Origin: Yamagishiella unicocca
Lineage: Eukaryota; Chlorophyta; Chlorophyceae; Chlamydomonadales; Volvocaceae
NCBI GenBank assembly: GCA_003116995.1
Contig: BDSL01000005.1
Coordinates: forward strand, 1,934,001-1,998,000
Direction: 5' to 3'
DNA length: 64,000 nt
The position numbers and the translations under genes are program-made. The notes beneath the pieces were generated by a model. It had not been told where the DNA came from. It saw nothing but the letters and a program-made list of their open reading frames with translations, and searched no databases. Below are positions 32,213 to 44,400 of the stretch, one piece after another (position 1 is the stretch's first letter; the number at the start of each line of letters is the position of its first letter).

Positions 32213-32534
32213 GCCCAGGGCCTCGCGCAAGGCGTCACTTCTCCGGTACCCGTGACCAGTTCCTCTCCCACGGCCACACCACCATCAAAACCCAGCAACA
32301 GCCCGCCCCCGCCACACCCGTCTAACCTCCCAAGCAACTGTGTCCAGCTGTAAGCAACCGGGATACATCAGCAGCGGCTCGCCGCAGCGCCTGACGGGCA
32401 TTACCCGCCAGCACTGCGACAGGCACCACCAGCACCTGCTGCACCCACGTTTCGTCACCCCCTCCCCCACCCGCTTCACGGCGCAGCAGCAGCAGCGCAG
32501 CGGCAATAATAGCAGCGGCAACAACAGCTGAGGT

Positions 32535-35500
32535 ATGGCTCCCCAGACGCGCAGCCGCCAGCGGTCGACCGACCCCACCGCAAGCATGACGCCCCGCGGT
32601 GCCGCTGCTGGCTCCCGGGGCGGCGCCGCCGGCAGCCAGGGGGGCCACGTGGCCCGGCCCGGTGGCAACATGGACGACCTGTGCCGGCTGCAGTACGACG
32701 CCGACGGCGAGGCGGCCGCCTCCCACGACCACGTGCACGTGTCGCAGCACCGCCGCCGCGCCTCGCAGCCTCGAGCTCGCGACGAGGTGGGCAGCCTGGC
32801 GCTGCTGGTACTGCTGTACATGGTGCAGGGGGTGCCGCTGGGGCTGACCACGGGCGCGCTGTGAGTGGAGGGGCGGGAGACGAGGAGGGGGCTGCGGGGG
32901 AGGGTATGGAGGGGCTAACAAATGGCGCGCTGCGAGTGGTGTGGTGGGAGGCGAGGGAGGGGGCTGGGGGCTAAGGGTGCCGCTGGGGCTGACCACTTGG
33001 GGCTGGAGAGGGCAATGAGGGGGCTGGAGAGGGCAATAAGGGGGCTGGAGAGGGCAATGAGGGGGCTGGAGAGGCCAATGAGGGGGCTGGAGAGGGCAAT
33101 GAGGGGGCTGGAGAGGCCAAGGAGGGGCTAGCTAATGGCTGCGCGCTGTGAGTGGTGTGGTGGGGGCGGAGGGGAGCGGAGCCGGAAGGCCGGGGGCCGC
33201 GGCTGTTGTGGTGTGGGGATGTGAGCATGTGACGCATGGTGGGGCCGGGCGCTGGTCGCAGCTGTCTATCAGGCGGTGTCGATCACGTGACGAGTTGTAC
33301 GTTGTACGTGAAAGGGAGCCAAAGGCGTCATTCGCCATACCGGTGGTCAACTGGTCATTGCCGATACCTAACTTGGGTGCGTGCAGCCATCACTCACACC
33401 CCAACATCACATATCGTCTCCCCCCCTCTGCCCGCCTTTGCGCCCCCATAGGCCCTTCATGCTCTCTGCTAAGCTGTCGTACACCCAGATGGGCATCTTC
33501 GCCCTGGCGTCCTACCCCTACTCGCTGAAGCTGCTTTGGAGTCCCATCGTGGACTCCCTCTACAGCCGCCGCATGGGCCGTCGCAAGAGCTGGATCGTAC
33601 CCATCCAGCTGATGACCGCATACCTGCTCATCTCCTGCGCGAACTGGATCTCGGATCTGTACGACAAAGCTGACGTGGTGTCGCTCACCTCGCTGTTCTT
33701 CGTGTTCGTATTCCTGATGGCCACGCAGGTGAGGCGGCGGCGTGCGGGAAGGCCGCAGCTGGGGCTGGGGTTGAGGCCGCGGTTGGCGGTGGGTTTGAGA
33801 GGAAGCCCATGGATCGGCACAGAGGGAAAAGTGTAACTCTTGATGGTGGTGGTGGTGGTGATGATGGGGGCTATGACACGGCTATGAGACTTGGGCTGGA
33901 CTGATGGCCGGTCCCAAGCGAAGCGTTACTCTTAACCATTAGGCTTCCACTCACCCATCCCACAAGGCGATGTGTGCTGCCGTACGTTCCTCCCCCTCCC
34001 CCTTATTTTCTGTAGTCCCCCTTCACCCGGATTTTCACTCGGACACGGGTTTTCCTCCCCCTCCCCCTTCCCCTTGCAGGACATTGCCGTGGATGGCTGG
34101 GCGCTGACGCTGCTGTCGCCCGCCAATGTGTCGTACGCGTCTACCTGCCAGACTGTGGGCCAGACCACGGGCATCTTCACCTCCTTCACGGTATTCCTGG
34201 CGCTGCAGGACGCGGCCTTTTGCAACAAGTTCATTCGGGCCAACTCCTTCCTGGCAAGGTAGGCGGGCGGCCTCGCCCCGGTCGATGGGGGTGCGACACA
34301 CACATACGAAAGGGAGAGCCAGGTGGAGCAGGTTGTTGTTGTTTGGGGGTGGGTTAACGGCCATCATTTGCGCACCCAGTCCCGCACCACCCCCCAAACG
34401 GACATTCGCCCCGCCGCCGCATACACGTGTCCTATGCCGAGTAACCGGGTCTTCTCGCCACCCCGCACGCACACACCGGCAGCAGTGACCCGTGTTTGGC
34501 GAGCTCCATTCCGCAGTCCCCTGTGGCTGGCCCCTAAGTCCCCCTGGGTTCCGCCCTGCTTTGCCCCACCCCCTGCCTCCTGCCCCTCCTGGCCTGCTCT
34601 CCCCGTTGCTGCCTGAACTCCCCCCCCCTCGCCTTCCCTCGCCTGGCTGCGTCCGCAGCCTGGTGGGCTCCCAACCCTCGGACGTGGGGCTGGTCTCCCT
34701 GGCCGGCTACATGCGCTTCTGGGGCTGGGCCTTCGTGGCCGTCACCTTCTTCATCGCGCTGTTCGTGCGGGAGAGCCCCGACGACGACCGGCGGGGCGAG
34801 GAGGCCGCCACAGCCCCCCTCAGCGATGAGGACCGGGCAATACTGGGGATGCCGCAGATCAAGAAGGCGCCGCCGCCAGCGGCGCCGAAGCCGGGCGTTG
34901 ACGGCGGCGGCGGCGGCACCGCCGCCACGGCGGTTTCGGAGCTGGCGACTGCGTACCTGCAGCTGTGGCGGGTGGTGCGGCTGCCGGTGGTGTGGCGGCT
35001 GACGGCGCTGCTGCTGACGTACCGGGTGGGGGTGCTGGCGGCGGAGGGGGCGGCCAGCCTCAAGCTGATCGACAAGGGGGTGGCCAAGGAGGCGCTGGCG
35101 TTCCTGGTGCTGTTCCAGGTGGGGGGGGGCGCGGAGGGGAGGGGGCGGAGGAGGGGGGAGGGGCATAAAGGCCGGTTACACGCCATAGGTATAACAGCTG
35201 GCGCATCGTCTTCGGGCACCATAGTTGTTGGCGCATGCTTCACTGGGGAGGGGGCATAGAAGCCGTTGACGCGACAAGGACAGTATAGGATGCTTCACTG
35301 GGGGCGGGGGGGAGGGGGGACCCGTGGACTAGGAAGCCGAGTAGGAAACCGAGAGCGGAGGAGGTGGGGCGGGTGAGGGTGGGTATGCGGGCGGCAGGAG
35401 GGGCAACGGGGGGGGGTACAATAATAGACCCGGTAACGCGACTGGGGAAATGTAGCGTGTGCATAGCCTTCGGACACCGGGACGCGCGCGCATGCGCAAC

Positions 35501-36428
35501 GAGGCGGGGGGGGGGGGGGTGGCACGCTCACTCAGCCGGGAGGTGTGCCTGAACAGGAGCTGGCGGCGTGGCGGCGGGCCGTATCTTGCGTCCTAGCAGA
35601 GGCACCGTGGGCGAGGGGGTGCCGGCGGCGGTGGTGTGTCGCTGTGTCCAAACCAGAGCCCGTCCCTCCCATGTGCCCCACCCTCAAAAACCCTAAAACC
35701 CTCCGCCCTCCCCCTCCCCCCTCCCCCTCCGTCCCCGCCGTCAGTTCCCCGTGGAGCTCATGTCGGCTGTGGTGGCGGGCCGCTGGGCCGCCAGCCACTC
35801 CCCCTACTGGCCCTTCATGACCGGCTACCTGCTGCGCCTGGTCACCGCGACCGCCACCGTGGCCGTCACCGCCGCCTTCCCCCCTGGAGCCACCTCCATG
35901 ACGGAGCACAGCGCGGCCTTCGGAGCGCTGGCGGCCGTGTCGCTTGCCACGTCATTCGTGTCGTACCTCAGCTTCACGGCCCTGGGCTCGTTCTTCAACA
36001 CCGTCAGCGACCCCGCTATGGGCGGCGCCTACCTCACGCTGCTCAACACCATCGCCAACATGGGCTTCATGCTCCCGCGGACGCCGCTCTTCTGGCTCAT
36101 GGACGTGCTGACGGTGCCGCGCTGCACGGCCGCCGGCGGCGGCGGCGACGCCGTCGTACAGACGCTGCCGTACCACTGTCCCAAGAAGATGGCCGACATG
36201 GCGCGGGGTGACAGCGAGTGTGCGGCTGCGGGGGGCGTGTGCGGCCTGGCGTCTGACGGGTATTACATAGTGTCGGGAGTGTCGCTGGTGGCGGGCGCGG
36301 CGCTGGGGTTGATGTACCTGGGGTTCGTGCGGGGGCTGATGCGGGAGCCGCTGGCCAGCTGGCGGGCAGAGGCCGGCGGGGAGGCGGAGGGCGAGGCGGA
36401 GGGCGAGGGGAGTAGGAAGCGGCGGTAG
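32535..36428 (+). CDS. Acetyl-CoA transporter of the SLC33A1/AT-1 family, about 641 aa
   Basis: Exons 32535-32860, 33452-33728, 34080-34258, 34659-35118 and 35745-36428 join with matching phases. The family belongs to the major facilitator superfamily and in animals imports acetyl-CoA into the ER/Golgi lumen for acetylation; the algal membrane is not known from sequence. Visible family features are the first helix LLVLLYMVQGVPLGL, the loop WSPIVDSLYSRRMGRRKSW, then DIAVDGWALTLL, QTTGIFTSF, the central cytosolic insert rich in Pro/Gly, and the signature SDPAMGGAYLTLLNTIANMG in the last exon. The N-terminal 80 residues are low-complexity Arg/Gly and probably cytosolic; a later start (MDDLCRLQYDADG) is possible. 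The C-terminus is acidic then basic (EGEGSRKRR). A TGTAA at 37,017 is a candidate poly(A) signal. Confidence 0.9.
32997..33125. repeat. 21-bp minisatellite in intron 1 of the acetyl-CoA transporter gene
   Basis: Six copies of GGGGCTGGAGAGGGCAATGAG with one-base changes. The preceding 60 bp also look like a decayed duplication of the exon 1 donor region (CTGACCA...GGGGCTG). Confidence 0.85.
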
Positions 36429-37429
36429 GAGGAGTGATGTGGCAGGTGGCTGGGGGTGTGCGTGGCGGAAGGGGAAGGCCGTGCGAGGGAGGGTTGAGGG
36501 CGCGATGTGTGAGACGGTCGACTGGGGGGGTCTCCCGGACAAGAGTGGGCTTATTGGTATTGGTATGCATGGTGCCGGTGTTCCTGCAGGTCCTGTTGAT
36601 GAGGTTGAGAGGAAACCCGTGGGTCGGCACTTCAGAGATGAGCACAACCGACGATAAGACGTTTGGGATGCGAGGGGTAGTATGGTCGGATGGTTGAGGA
36701 GCTGGGGAGATGTTCGCGGCCCGCTCGTAACGGTGTGCGCATCGGCTCGGAGCCGTTTGCACAGAGGTGCGAATATTGCGTTGATGATGCTGACGTCAAA
36801 CCGTGATTTGGCCTGTTCCCGCCGTGTGAGCCCGTGAGGTGAGTTTTACCGTGTGAATCGCGTTTGTGCTTGTTGGGTTGTGAGAATGCCAGCGGATCAG
36901 GCCAGTTGTGAAGCATGCGGAGGCGGGTGGACTGGCGAGAAGGGTAGAATCAAAGGAGCATAATGCTTGGCGACGCCTCATAGGCGCTTATGCCTTTGGC
37001 TCGTGAGCATATAACATGTAATGCCTGGATGCGCTTCGTCCTTCAGAAAGCGGGTACACTGATGCGTCACAAAGTGTTTAAACTTTTGCAGTTTCCTACC
37101 TATCCACGCGGCTGTGCATAGGTGCCTTACAATCGTGGGCTTGTATTAAGACACAACCTAAACATTCGGCAGTTGCACATGGTACCTACCAGGAATGGCC
37201 CGATCCCTCGTACTTGCCGAGGCCGGACTTCCTTAGCTCCTTCGCCTGACCTTTTTACTGTTATCTTTATGAATCGCAAATTACAGTACATACAACCCGT
37301 ATGAAGAGGAAGTATCATTCGTGCGTCCTGTTCCCTATAACCGGACGTTCTGAACTTGCCAGCAGTTTTTCTTCCCTAGCCTAGGCGGGACACTGCAATA
37401 TAAGGTCACATTGTGATAGCTGCGAGAGA
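36429..37429. other. 3' UTR of the transporter gene and promoter of the LysM gene
   Basis: No additional gene seen. A copy of the scattered motif (GAGAGGAAACCCGTGGGTCGGCAC) lies at 36,608. From about 36,960 the DNA becomes AT-richer, which is typical of promoter DNA here, and leads into the LysM start codon at 37,430. Confidence 0.45.
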
Positions 37430-39192
37430 ATGGAGTCGTCTGGGAATTCCTCGTCCGCAGCGTTCCAAATGACGAATGGTGTGGCAACTACGACGAGCCC
37501 TCGCACAAGTCAAGGCGGCGAAGTCCAATCTGGAGTCTCGTTCATCAAGCATAACGTGAGACGGGCATTACCGTGGCTTTAGCTGACGGTTGTGGAGAAC
37601 TTAAAGCTGAATGCATGCCTTTTTGCTTTAAGGTGACCAAGCTTGACACGCTGGCTGGGCTGGCCATCAAATACAACGTCTCGGTAGGTACATGTTACAC
37701 GGTCTTGCTCTTTGAACTAGTCCCGAAGGCGAAAGCGCCCACCGTCCTCCTTTGCAGGTTGGCGATATTAAACGAGCGAACGGGTTGTTATCCGACAGCG
37801 CAATGTTCGCGCGAGGCACGATACTCATACCTTCGGGACACTTGCCCATCGGGTGAGCGGTCGAGTTGCAACGGCCCGGTTGCTTCGGTCGGCCCTGCAC
37901 GGCCGTCGTTGTAACGTTTCCACCGTCCCCTGCTGTTGCGACAGGGAGGAGTTGCAAAAGATTTGTGCCCAGGTCCTGACGGGCGTTAGTCGCGACCCGG
38001 TATTGCATGCGGACTCACAATCGCAGCCAGCATCAGCGGCCGTGGCTCGCATAGCCACGACTTTGAACGTCATCAACTCGAGCTCCTACCCAGATGACGT
38101 TTCAATCTCGGAATGCGCTTGGATTGCAATGTGCCAGTGCGGAGCATGTGGTGAGTCTCTTGAGGTGGAGAAGCCGAACCGGGGCCGTCCAACCGCCGGG
38201 TTGGCCTCCTAATCCCATTACACAGCTGCCAACGGGGATGTTTGGATGCTTTTGTGCAGGCCCCATGGACCCCAACGGGCAGTGCATGCGGAATATGCAA
38301 CCGGTGGAGCTGGAGCTGACCGACAGGTCGTCCGAGGGGACGTACCTGCCGCCCGCTAGCGCAGGTACGTGTCGCCACTCGCGGGTCAGCGAGCGGAGTT
38401 CGCGCCGGCGGCGTCCGGGGGCACCGAGAGGCCTTGGGGGCGTTGACCTGCGGACTCAAGCGGCCACTGCCGGTGGCGCGTTCCGCATGTGCCCCTTCGC
38501 ATTCTGGCATATACCGGTAAACGTAAACCAGGTCCATCTCTGCACAGCAATGCTTGACTTGCTTCGGCCGAGCGGGAGTTGCGTTAAGCTGTTGGAGTCT
38601 GCCGAAAATCGGGGCCCCGCCCCTCGTCTCCATGCCTTGCTCCGTGCTTTGCACTCCCAACCACCACCAACACCACACAGCCGTCATCATCGCCATCACC
38701 ACTTCGTCATCTCCGAACCGCTGCGCGGCCTCAGGTCCTACACGCCAACACGACGCCGTACGACGGCGCCGGAACCAAGCCGATGACGCCGATTCGTGCA
38801 CCGACTCGGCCAACAGCTACAGCTGGGGTGCACACCGCCACTTCCCGGATGCCACGAAAGCGAACGCCGGCAGGGGCGGCGGCGGTGTTTCGTCGGATAA
38901 CGGCGTCCTCTCCACCTGGTTTTCGGAGCTCGGGAAAGCTATCGGGGAGGGAGTGTCAAACACGGTTGCGAAGGTCAAGGAGGCGGCGAACCAACCAGTT
39001 CTGGCCATTTCCAACGCCCCATCGGGCGGTTTCGGAGCAGCGGCCGCAGACGCCATCATCGCCTCCAGGCGGAAGGCCTCGGGTGCGCTGCTGGGTCGGG
39101 CTCCGTTCGAAGGCAGCGGCGGCTGTGGCAACTCCTCAAGTCCAGTGAGCCCTCCGGCTGCGCGGCCGAAGCGTGGCGGCAAGTTGGACTGA
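37430..39192 (+). CDS. LysM-domain protein without signal peptide, about 346 aa
   Basis: Exons 37430-37555, 37633-37683, 37758-37852, 37945-38150, 38260-38364 and 38735-39192 agree in phase. The LysM domain spans three exons: FIKHNVTKLDTLAGLAIKYN, then VGDIKRANGL, then MFARGTILIPSGHLP (about residues 38-90). This wording is close to the intracellular LysM proteins of plants (single LysM near the N-terminus, no signal peptide), whose ligand is generally unknown; extracellular LysM domains bind chitin or peptidoglycan. The N-terminal 35 residues are Ser/Thr-rich. Downstream are a cysteine cluster (CAWIAMCQCGACG), a PMDPNGQCMRNMQ segment and a Ser/Gly-rich tail with a possible amphipathic helix (ELGKAIGEGVSNTVAKVKEA). 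It is weakly expressed-looking in codon use in the first exons compared with the last. Confidence 0.82.
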
Positions 39193-41405
39193 GCAGCGCC
39201 TGGCCGCAGCTGGACGCCTGCGAGGACGGCGGCCACGTGGGCCCATCGGCGGTGGCCATGCCAGGACGGCAGCGGGAGTTGACGCCGGGCCAATGCAGCT
39301 CGGTGCCGCGCTGACGCGTATTCGTGCAGATGCGGTGCATTCTGTGTCGTCGTGATCATGCCTGGCCTTGAGTACGAATGGCGCTCTGTACGACACTGTG
39401 AGAGGGGTTGCCAGGGAGCTGCAAGCGGTAGCCAGTCGGGCATGAGGGGTTTGTGTTGGTTGGGTGAGGGGTTGCATTCACCAGCACTTGAGCATCAAGG
39501 AAGCAGGGCACGAGGATGAGCCGCAGGTCTTGAGACGTGAGCGCAAAGGGTCGGCGTCTTCAGCGACTGGTGCTCGGGCAGCAGGGCAGGCCCCTCGCGA
39601 GGAGGCGGCGAGGAGGCGGCTGCAAAGGTGGGGTGCTGAAGGCCGTTGTTAGTCATCCGGCTTGCTGCTGTACAGAGAAGAGGATTTTATGGGCGCCTTC
39701 GTAGATGGTGGCGGGAGGCCGAGTGACAGATGCGTGGTCCTTTACGTCGACGGCAAATGCGTGGACGAGAACGAACAGCTGTGTGGTACTAGGTACTGAG
39801 TGCACCGATAGAAACCTGCCGTAATGGGGCCACCGCTTGGTCTCAGGGGATGGCTGTGGTGCGGAGGGGCGGGGCGGTCGGGCGACCCCTTGCGCCCCGC
39901 CGCCGCAAAACCCCTTCTCCTAAGACCTGCATCCCCATCCTAGAAGCTTGTCGGGCTCTTATCCAATTAGCACGTCGTCCTGGGGGCTGTGTGCGCGGGG
40001 GGTGATGTTGCAACCGGAGGGTGACGTGTTACGCAAGCTGTACGGCAATCATGAAGTTGGGCGCGGCTGCAGATCGTCGAGTCGGATCTGGCCGTTGTCG
40101 TGTGGATCCGGTCCTGGATCCTGCGGATTCAGGGTATTCCAGCCACCGCTGAGGCGCCCCAACGTCTTGTCCCTCCCCGCCCACGAAGATTGGTGGGCGG
40201 AAGGACCCTGGAGGGGCCGAGATGGAACCTTGTGGTAGGGCTGCGGTCGAGGTGGACCCCGGTGATGGTGGTGGTGGGGCTGCGCTTAGTATGGGCACCG
40301 TGAGTACGAGAAGTGCGTGAAGGTAGACTTTTTAGTTGTATTCGTTGTTTTGTGCGCGTTGACTGTCGAGTGCAGGCACGCTCGGGTGGCCATGGCAAAT
40401 CAGTAAAGCTGAGCGCGTCGCTGCACGCATGCATGAAGGCATAAGGTCCATGAGTCGTTGCCGTCCCGCAATTGTGTGCTGCTTTATAACCATTGACGAT
40501 GGAAAATGTTGGCGGGGATCGCGGACATTTTTCCTTTCGCTTTAGTATTTAAAATATGTCCTTTCGTCCCTAACCCGCGGCCTCTTCTACTTTGTACTTG
40601 TTGGGCGATAATGTGTGCTCTTTATTGCCAGAGAGGTGAAGCGCATTGTTGCAATGCGTCTGCTCCCTCTGGTTTCGGTAAGTATGCGGCCGGAGAGCCT
40701 CGGTGCCGCCATGCTGTCCCAGTGCACGGGCAACCGCTGGCACTTTGTAAAAACATTAAGGGGAACCGAGAGCGTCAATTCGTGCGGAGTGCGTTTTGAA
40801 CGTGACGACTTCGTATGCGCGCGTTGCCGCGGCCCTAGCACCCGGACCCACGAATGCTAGTAGACCCTAGAGAGTAACGCAGCCTTGGCTTGCGGTGCCT
40901 TGCATCCCGTGCACCAACTTCTGGGCTTCCACTTGAAGGACCAACCGCCAAGCGGCAATTGCAGGCGACACCCACATAAGCGCACAGATGTCGCGCCTAT
41001 CGGACAGTACTTCAAGATGGAAAACGGGAAGTCGGGAACGGAGGGAAGCTCCTCGCGAGATAAGGCCTCCGGCATGGTGACGTAGTGTGGGCTGCGCAGA
41101 CCCTTGGGTCGCGCCTCAGCCGAGTGCAGCGCCGCAATAACGCCATCCGCTACCAGACCCAGGCAATGCATTCACTGACAAGACGATAACAACCGAGCCA
41201 AACCGACAACTCTTCGCACCTCTTTTCTCTGCCGTCCAAGGCGCTCCTTATCCGCACCGAACAGGAAGGCCGCGTCGGACAGGCCCACAAGCAGCTCCGG
41301 TTCAGGTCATCGTAATCTCCACTTCCATACCGTCTGAATACTTCTTGTAATTCCTGGCTGGGATCGCGTTTTAGAGCAGGACAGCTACCTCTTGCGAATG
41401 CCGGG
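39193..41405. other. Intergenic, 2.2 kb, between LysM and DnaJ genes; one possible non-coding exon
   Basis: No gene could be assigned. A good splice donor (CG|GTAAGTATG) at 40,679 follows an unremarkable frame with several cysteines (40,615 on) and could end a 5' UTR exon of the DnaJ gene or an unknown short gene. The left part presumably carries the LysM 3' UTR; the first TGTAA noticed is at 40,746. Confidence 0.35.
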
Positions 41406-44400
41406 ATGGCAGCTCGCGGCCAGCCGCAGCCTCCGGACCACTACGCAGTGTTGGGGGTCCAGCGCAGCGCCACCTTCGACGACATCCGTCGTGCTTATCG
41501 CAAGTAGGCGGTGGTGGTCGTGTTGGCGGCGGGGTTAGGGACCGTTGTTGACGAGCGGCAGCGGAGGTTTAGCGTGGGATGCGGAGGAGCATCCACGGGG
41601 GTAGCAGAACCAACCTCTTGATTGGGAGCGCAAGGTGGGAGCATGATGTGTGCACCGACGCCCTCGACGCCCGGGGCCGCGTCCCGGGGGCGTCATTGTT
41701 GTCATCATTGTCTGCTTCGCCAGGCCGCTCACCGCGCCCAGCAAGCATCGAACAGCAAGCAGCGAGCAGCGAACAGCGAACAGCGAGCAGCGACCTCATC
41801 GCGCGATTGAGATGGCTGTGGGATTCCGGCCCTGCGAGAGCAGGGCACCCTGGGGGGAAGGGGGGACCTTTCGGAGCTGCCGTGAAAGGGCTCCAGCAGC
41901 CTTGACGGCTGCAACCTCACCTAAGGGGTGTTCGAGGGGTGGGGGCGGGCAGGCTGCAGCCGTCAAGTGAATGGGGCTTATGTGGACGAGCACGTGGACG
42001 AGCATGTGGACGGGCATCTGGGCGGCGGGCAGGGTGCAGGCGTGCAGCGGCCAATGCCTGGGGATTGTGGCAGTGCTGCCGACCCCCGGGTCAGCTCCAC
42101 GGCCCCCTTGTCGGCACGCGCGTCCTAAGTACCCCCTCCCCCGGGCCCCTACCACCGCGGCCGCCATATAGGTGCGCCCGCCAACACCACCCGGACAAGA
42201 ACCCCGGGCCGCACCAGGAGGCCGCGGCGGAGCGCTTTAAGAAGGCGAGCAGGCGGTGACCGGGAGGGGCGCCGGGACGGGGCGGAGTTACCGCGATGAG
42301 CTTGGGGAGAGATGCAGCAGTCGAGTAAACATTAGACATGAGCCCTGGGCGTACAGCAATTTATTTGCTACGCTGATGGTCAAATTCGCTGAAGGTGCTT
42401 CCGCCGAATGTCCAATCCCATTTCCCCGTGCGCAGGCGACCGAAGCCTTCGACGTTCTGAACGACCCGCAGAAGCGCGCGGCGTACGACCGAGATGTACG
42501 AATGCGCGAAGGTACGGCACGAAGGATAGTTTACGGGCTCGTCTACCTGGGCCGTCAGTAGCAGCACAAGGCGCACAAGGGACACGTGACGCCTTGCCGT
42601 ACAGACACATCACATGGGCACGGTATACGTACGGCGGCGGCGGCGGCTCTTTGCGCGGCCTTTTTTTGGGGTTTGTGCATTCGTTTGTTTTGTGGCTCCT
42701 CCCGGCTGGCTGCGTGGGCGCCCCTTACCCCGCGCTTTTCGGCCGGTGGCCCCTCCCTCGTACTCTCCCCTCCCCGGTGGCCCCTCCCTCTACTCTCCCC
42801 CCCCCTCATCCAACGTCTCGCCCCTCTCCCCGACCTGGCGGAACACAGCCGCCGCTCGCTTCCCGGGACCCTCAAACACCCACTACGACGACGCCTTCGA
42901 TTTTGGCGGCGGTGGCGGCCACGATGGCAGCTTCGGCAACGGCGGCGGCTTCGGCATGTTCGGCGGCAGGGGGCCCACCGGCTTTGGCGGCGGCGCCTTC
43001 GGCGGCATCTTCGCCGGTAACCCCCTGGCTGAACGGGTCTTCCAGCAGGTCTTTGGCGGCGCGGGCAGCATGGGTGGGGGCATGGGCCCTATGAACCCTA
43101 TGGGGACAGGGCCCATGGGAGCCGGGCTGGGCCCCAATGGCCTGTTCAGCGGCCCAGCTGGCCGCTATATGGGCCCGATGGGCTCCGGCGCAGCGGGCGC
43201 GGCGGCCGGCGGCCGGGGTCCTGGCGTCGGTGGTGGCGGCGTAAACAACTCGTACGGCGGGTATGGCGGCGGCGGTCCGGCGGGTCCGATGGGGATGGGC
43301 GCTGCTGGCGCCGCCGCTCAGCCGCCACCTCAGCCCCCGCAACCAACGCACCCCCGACACCAACCTCAACAGCATCATCAACAGCAACAACATCAAACAA
43401 CGCAGCCACCACCGCAGCAGCAGCCGGCACCAGGGTATCCCCAGCCACAACCGCAACCGCAACCGCAACCGCAGGGGCCGAGGGTTATTCCTGTCCGCTT
43501 CGCAACGCCAGGTGTGTGGCCTCTCTCGGTTTGCGTTTGTGCGTCCTTTGCTTCCATGAAGCGCGTGCGGGGCTGGCCTGAGTGGTGATGCAGGGCTGGG
43601 CCATGTGCTTGGTGCATCACACCCTACAGGAGCCCGCCGAGCCCCCATCAACCATTAACCGTCAACCGTCAACCCCCGCTCTCCGCAACCCACCCACCCC
43701 ACCCACACAGCCGGGCCCCAGGTCGTCAACCCAGCCCCGCCAGCAGCCTGGGGGAGCAAGGGGGCCACGGCGCCGCCGCCAGCACGTGAGCAAGGCGTTG
43801 CCGCGGAGCCGAGTGGCGTGCCGTACTACGGCACACGCAACGGCGGCGGTGTGAGGTGGACAGCTGCCGGCGGCGGCAGCCGGGGTGGACCGGACCAAAT
43901 GGATGTCGATGGCACCGCCGCGCGGGGAGGAAGCATCGGCGGTGGCAGCACCATCATCAGTGGTGGCAGCGGAGGCAGTAGCAGCAGTAGCGGTAGCAGT
44001 GGCAGCAGCCGTGACAGCCTGGGAGGCGGGAGGGGTGATGACGTGAAAGCCGCGTCGCCCGGGGGGGCGGCGGCGGGTGAGGAGAGGGGGGTGCTGCAGC
44101 CCACGGAGCTGGACCTGGAGGTGACGCTGGAGGAGATTTACTGGTGAGGGTCAGCACGAGCTGGGCGTGCGGCATGAGGGGCGCAGCATGAGGGGCGCAG
44201 CATGAGGGGCGCAGCATAAGGGGCGCAGCATAGCATGGGGCGCAGCATAGCATGGGGCGCAGCATGAGGGACGCAGCATAGCATGGGGCGCAGCATAGCA
44301 TTGGGCGCAGCATGAGGGGCGCAGCATGAGGGGCGCAGCATAGCATGGGGACCGCACTGCCGCACCCATCTGCACCCCTGCGCCCTATCACGTCACCTCC

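Noticed and set aside
40615..40860. Small Cys-rich protein gene
   Set aside because: A good splice donor interrupts the frame at 40,679 and no matching downstream exon was found; may be part of a 5' UTR instead.
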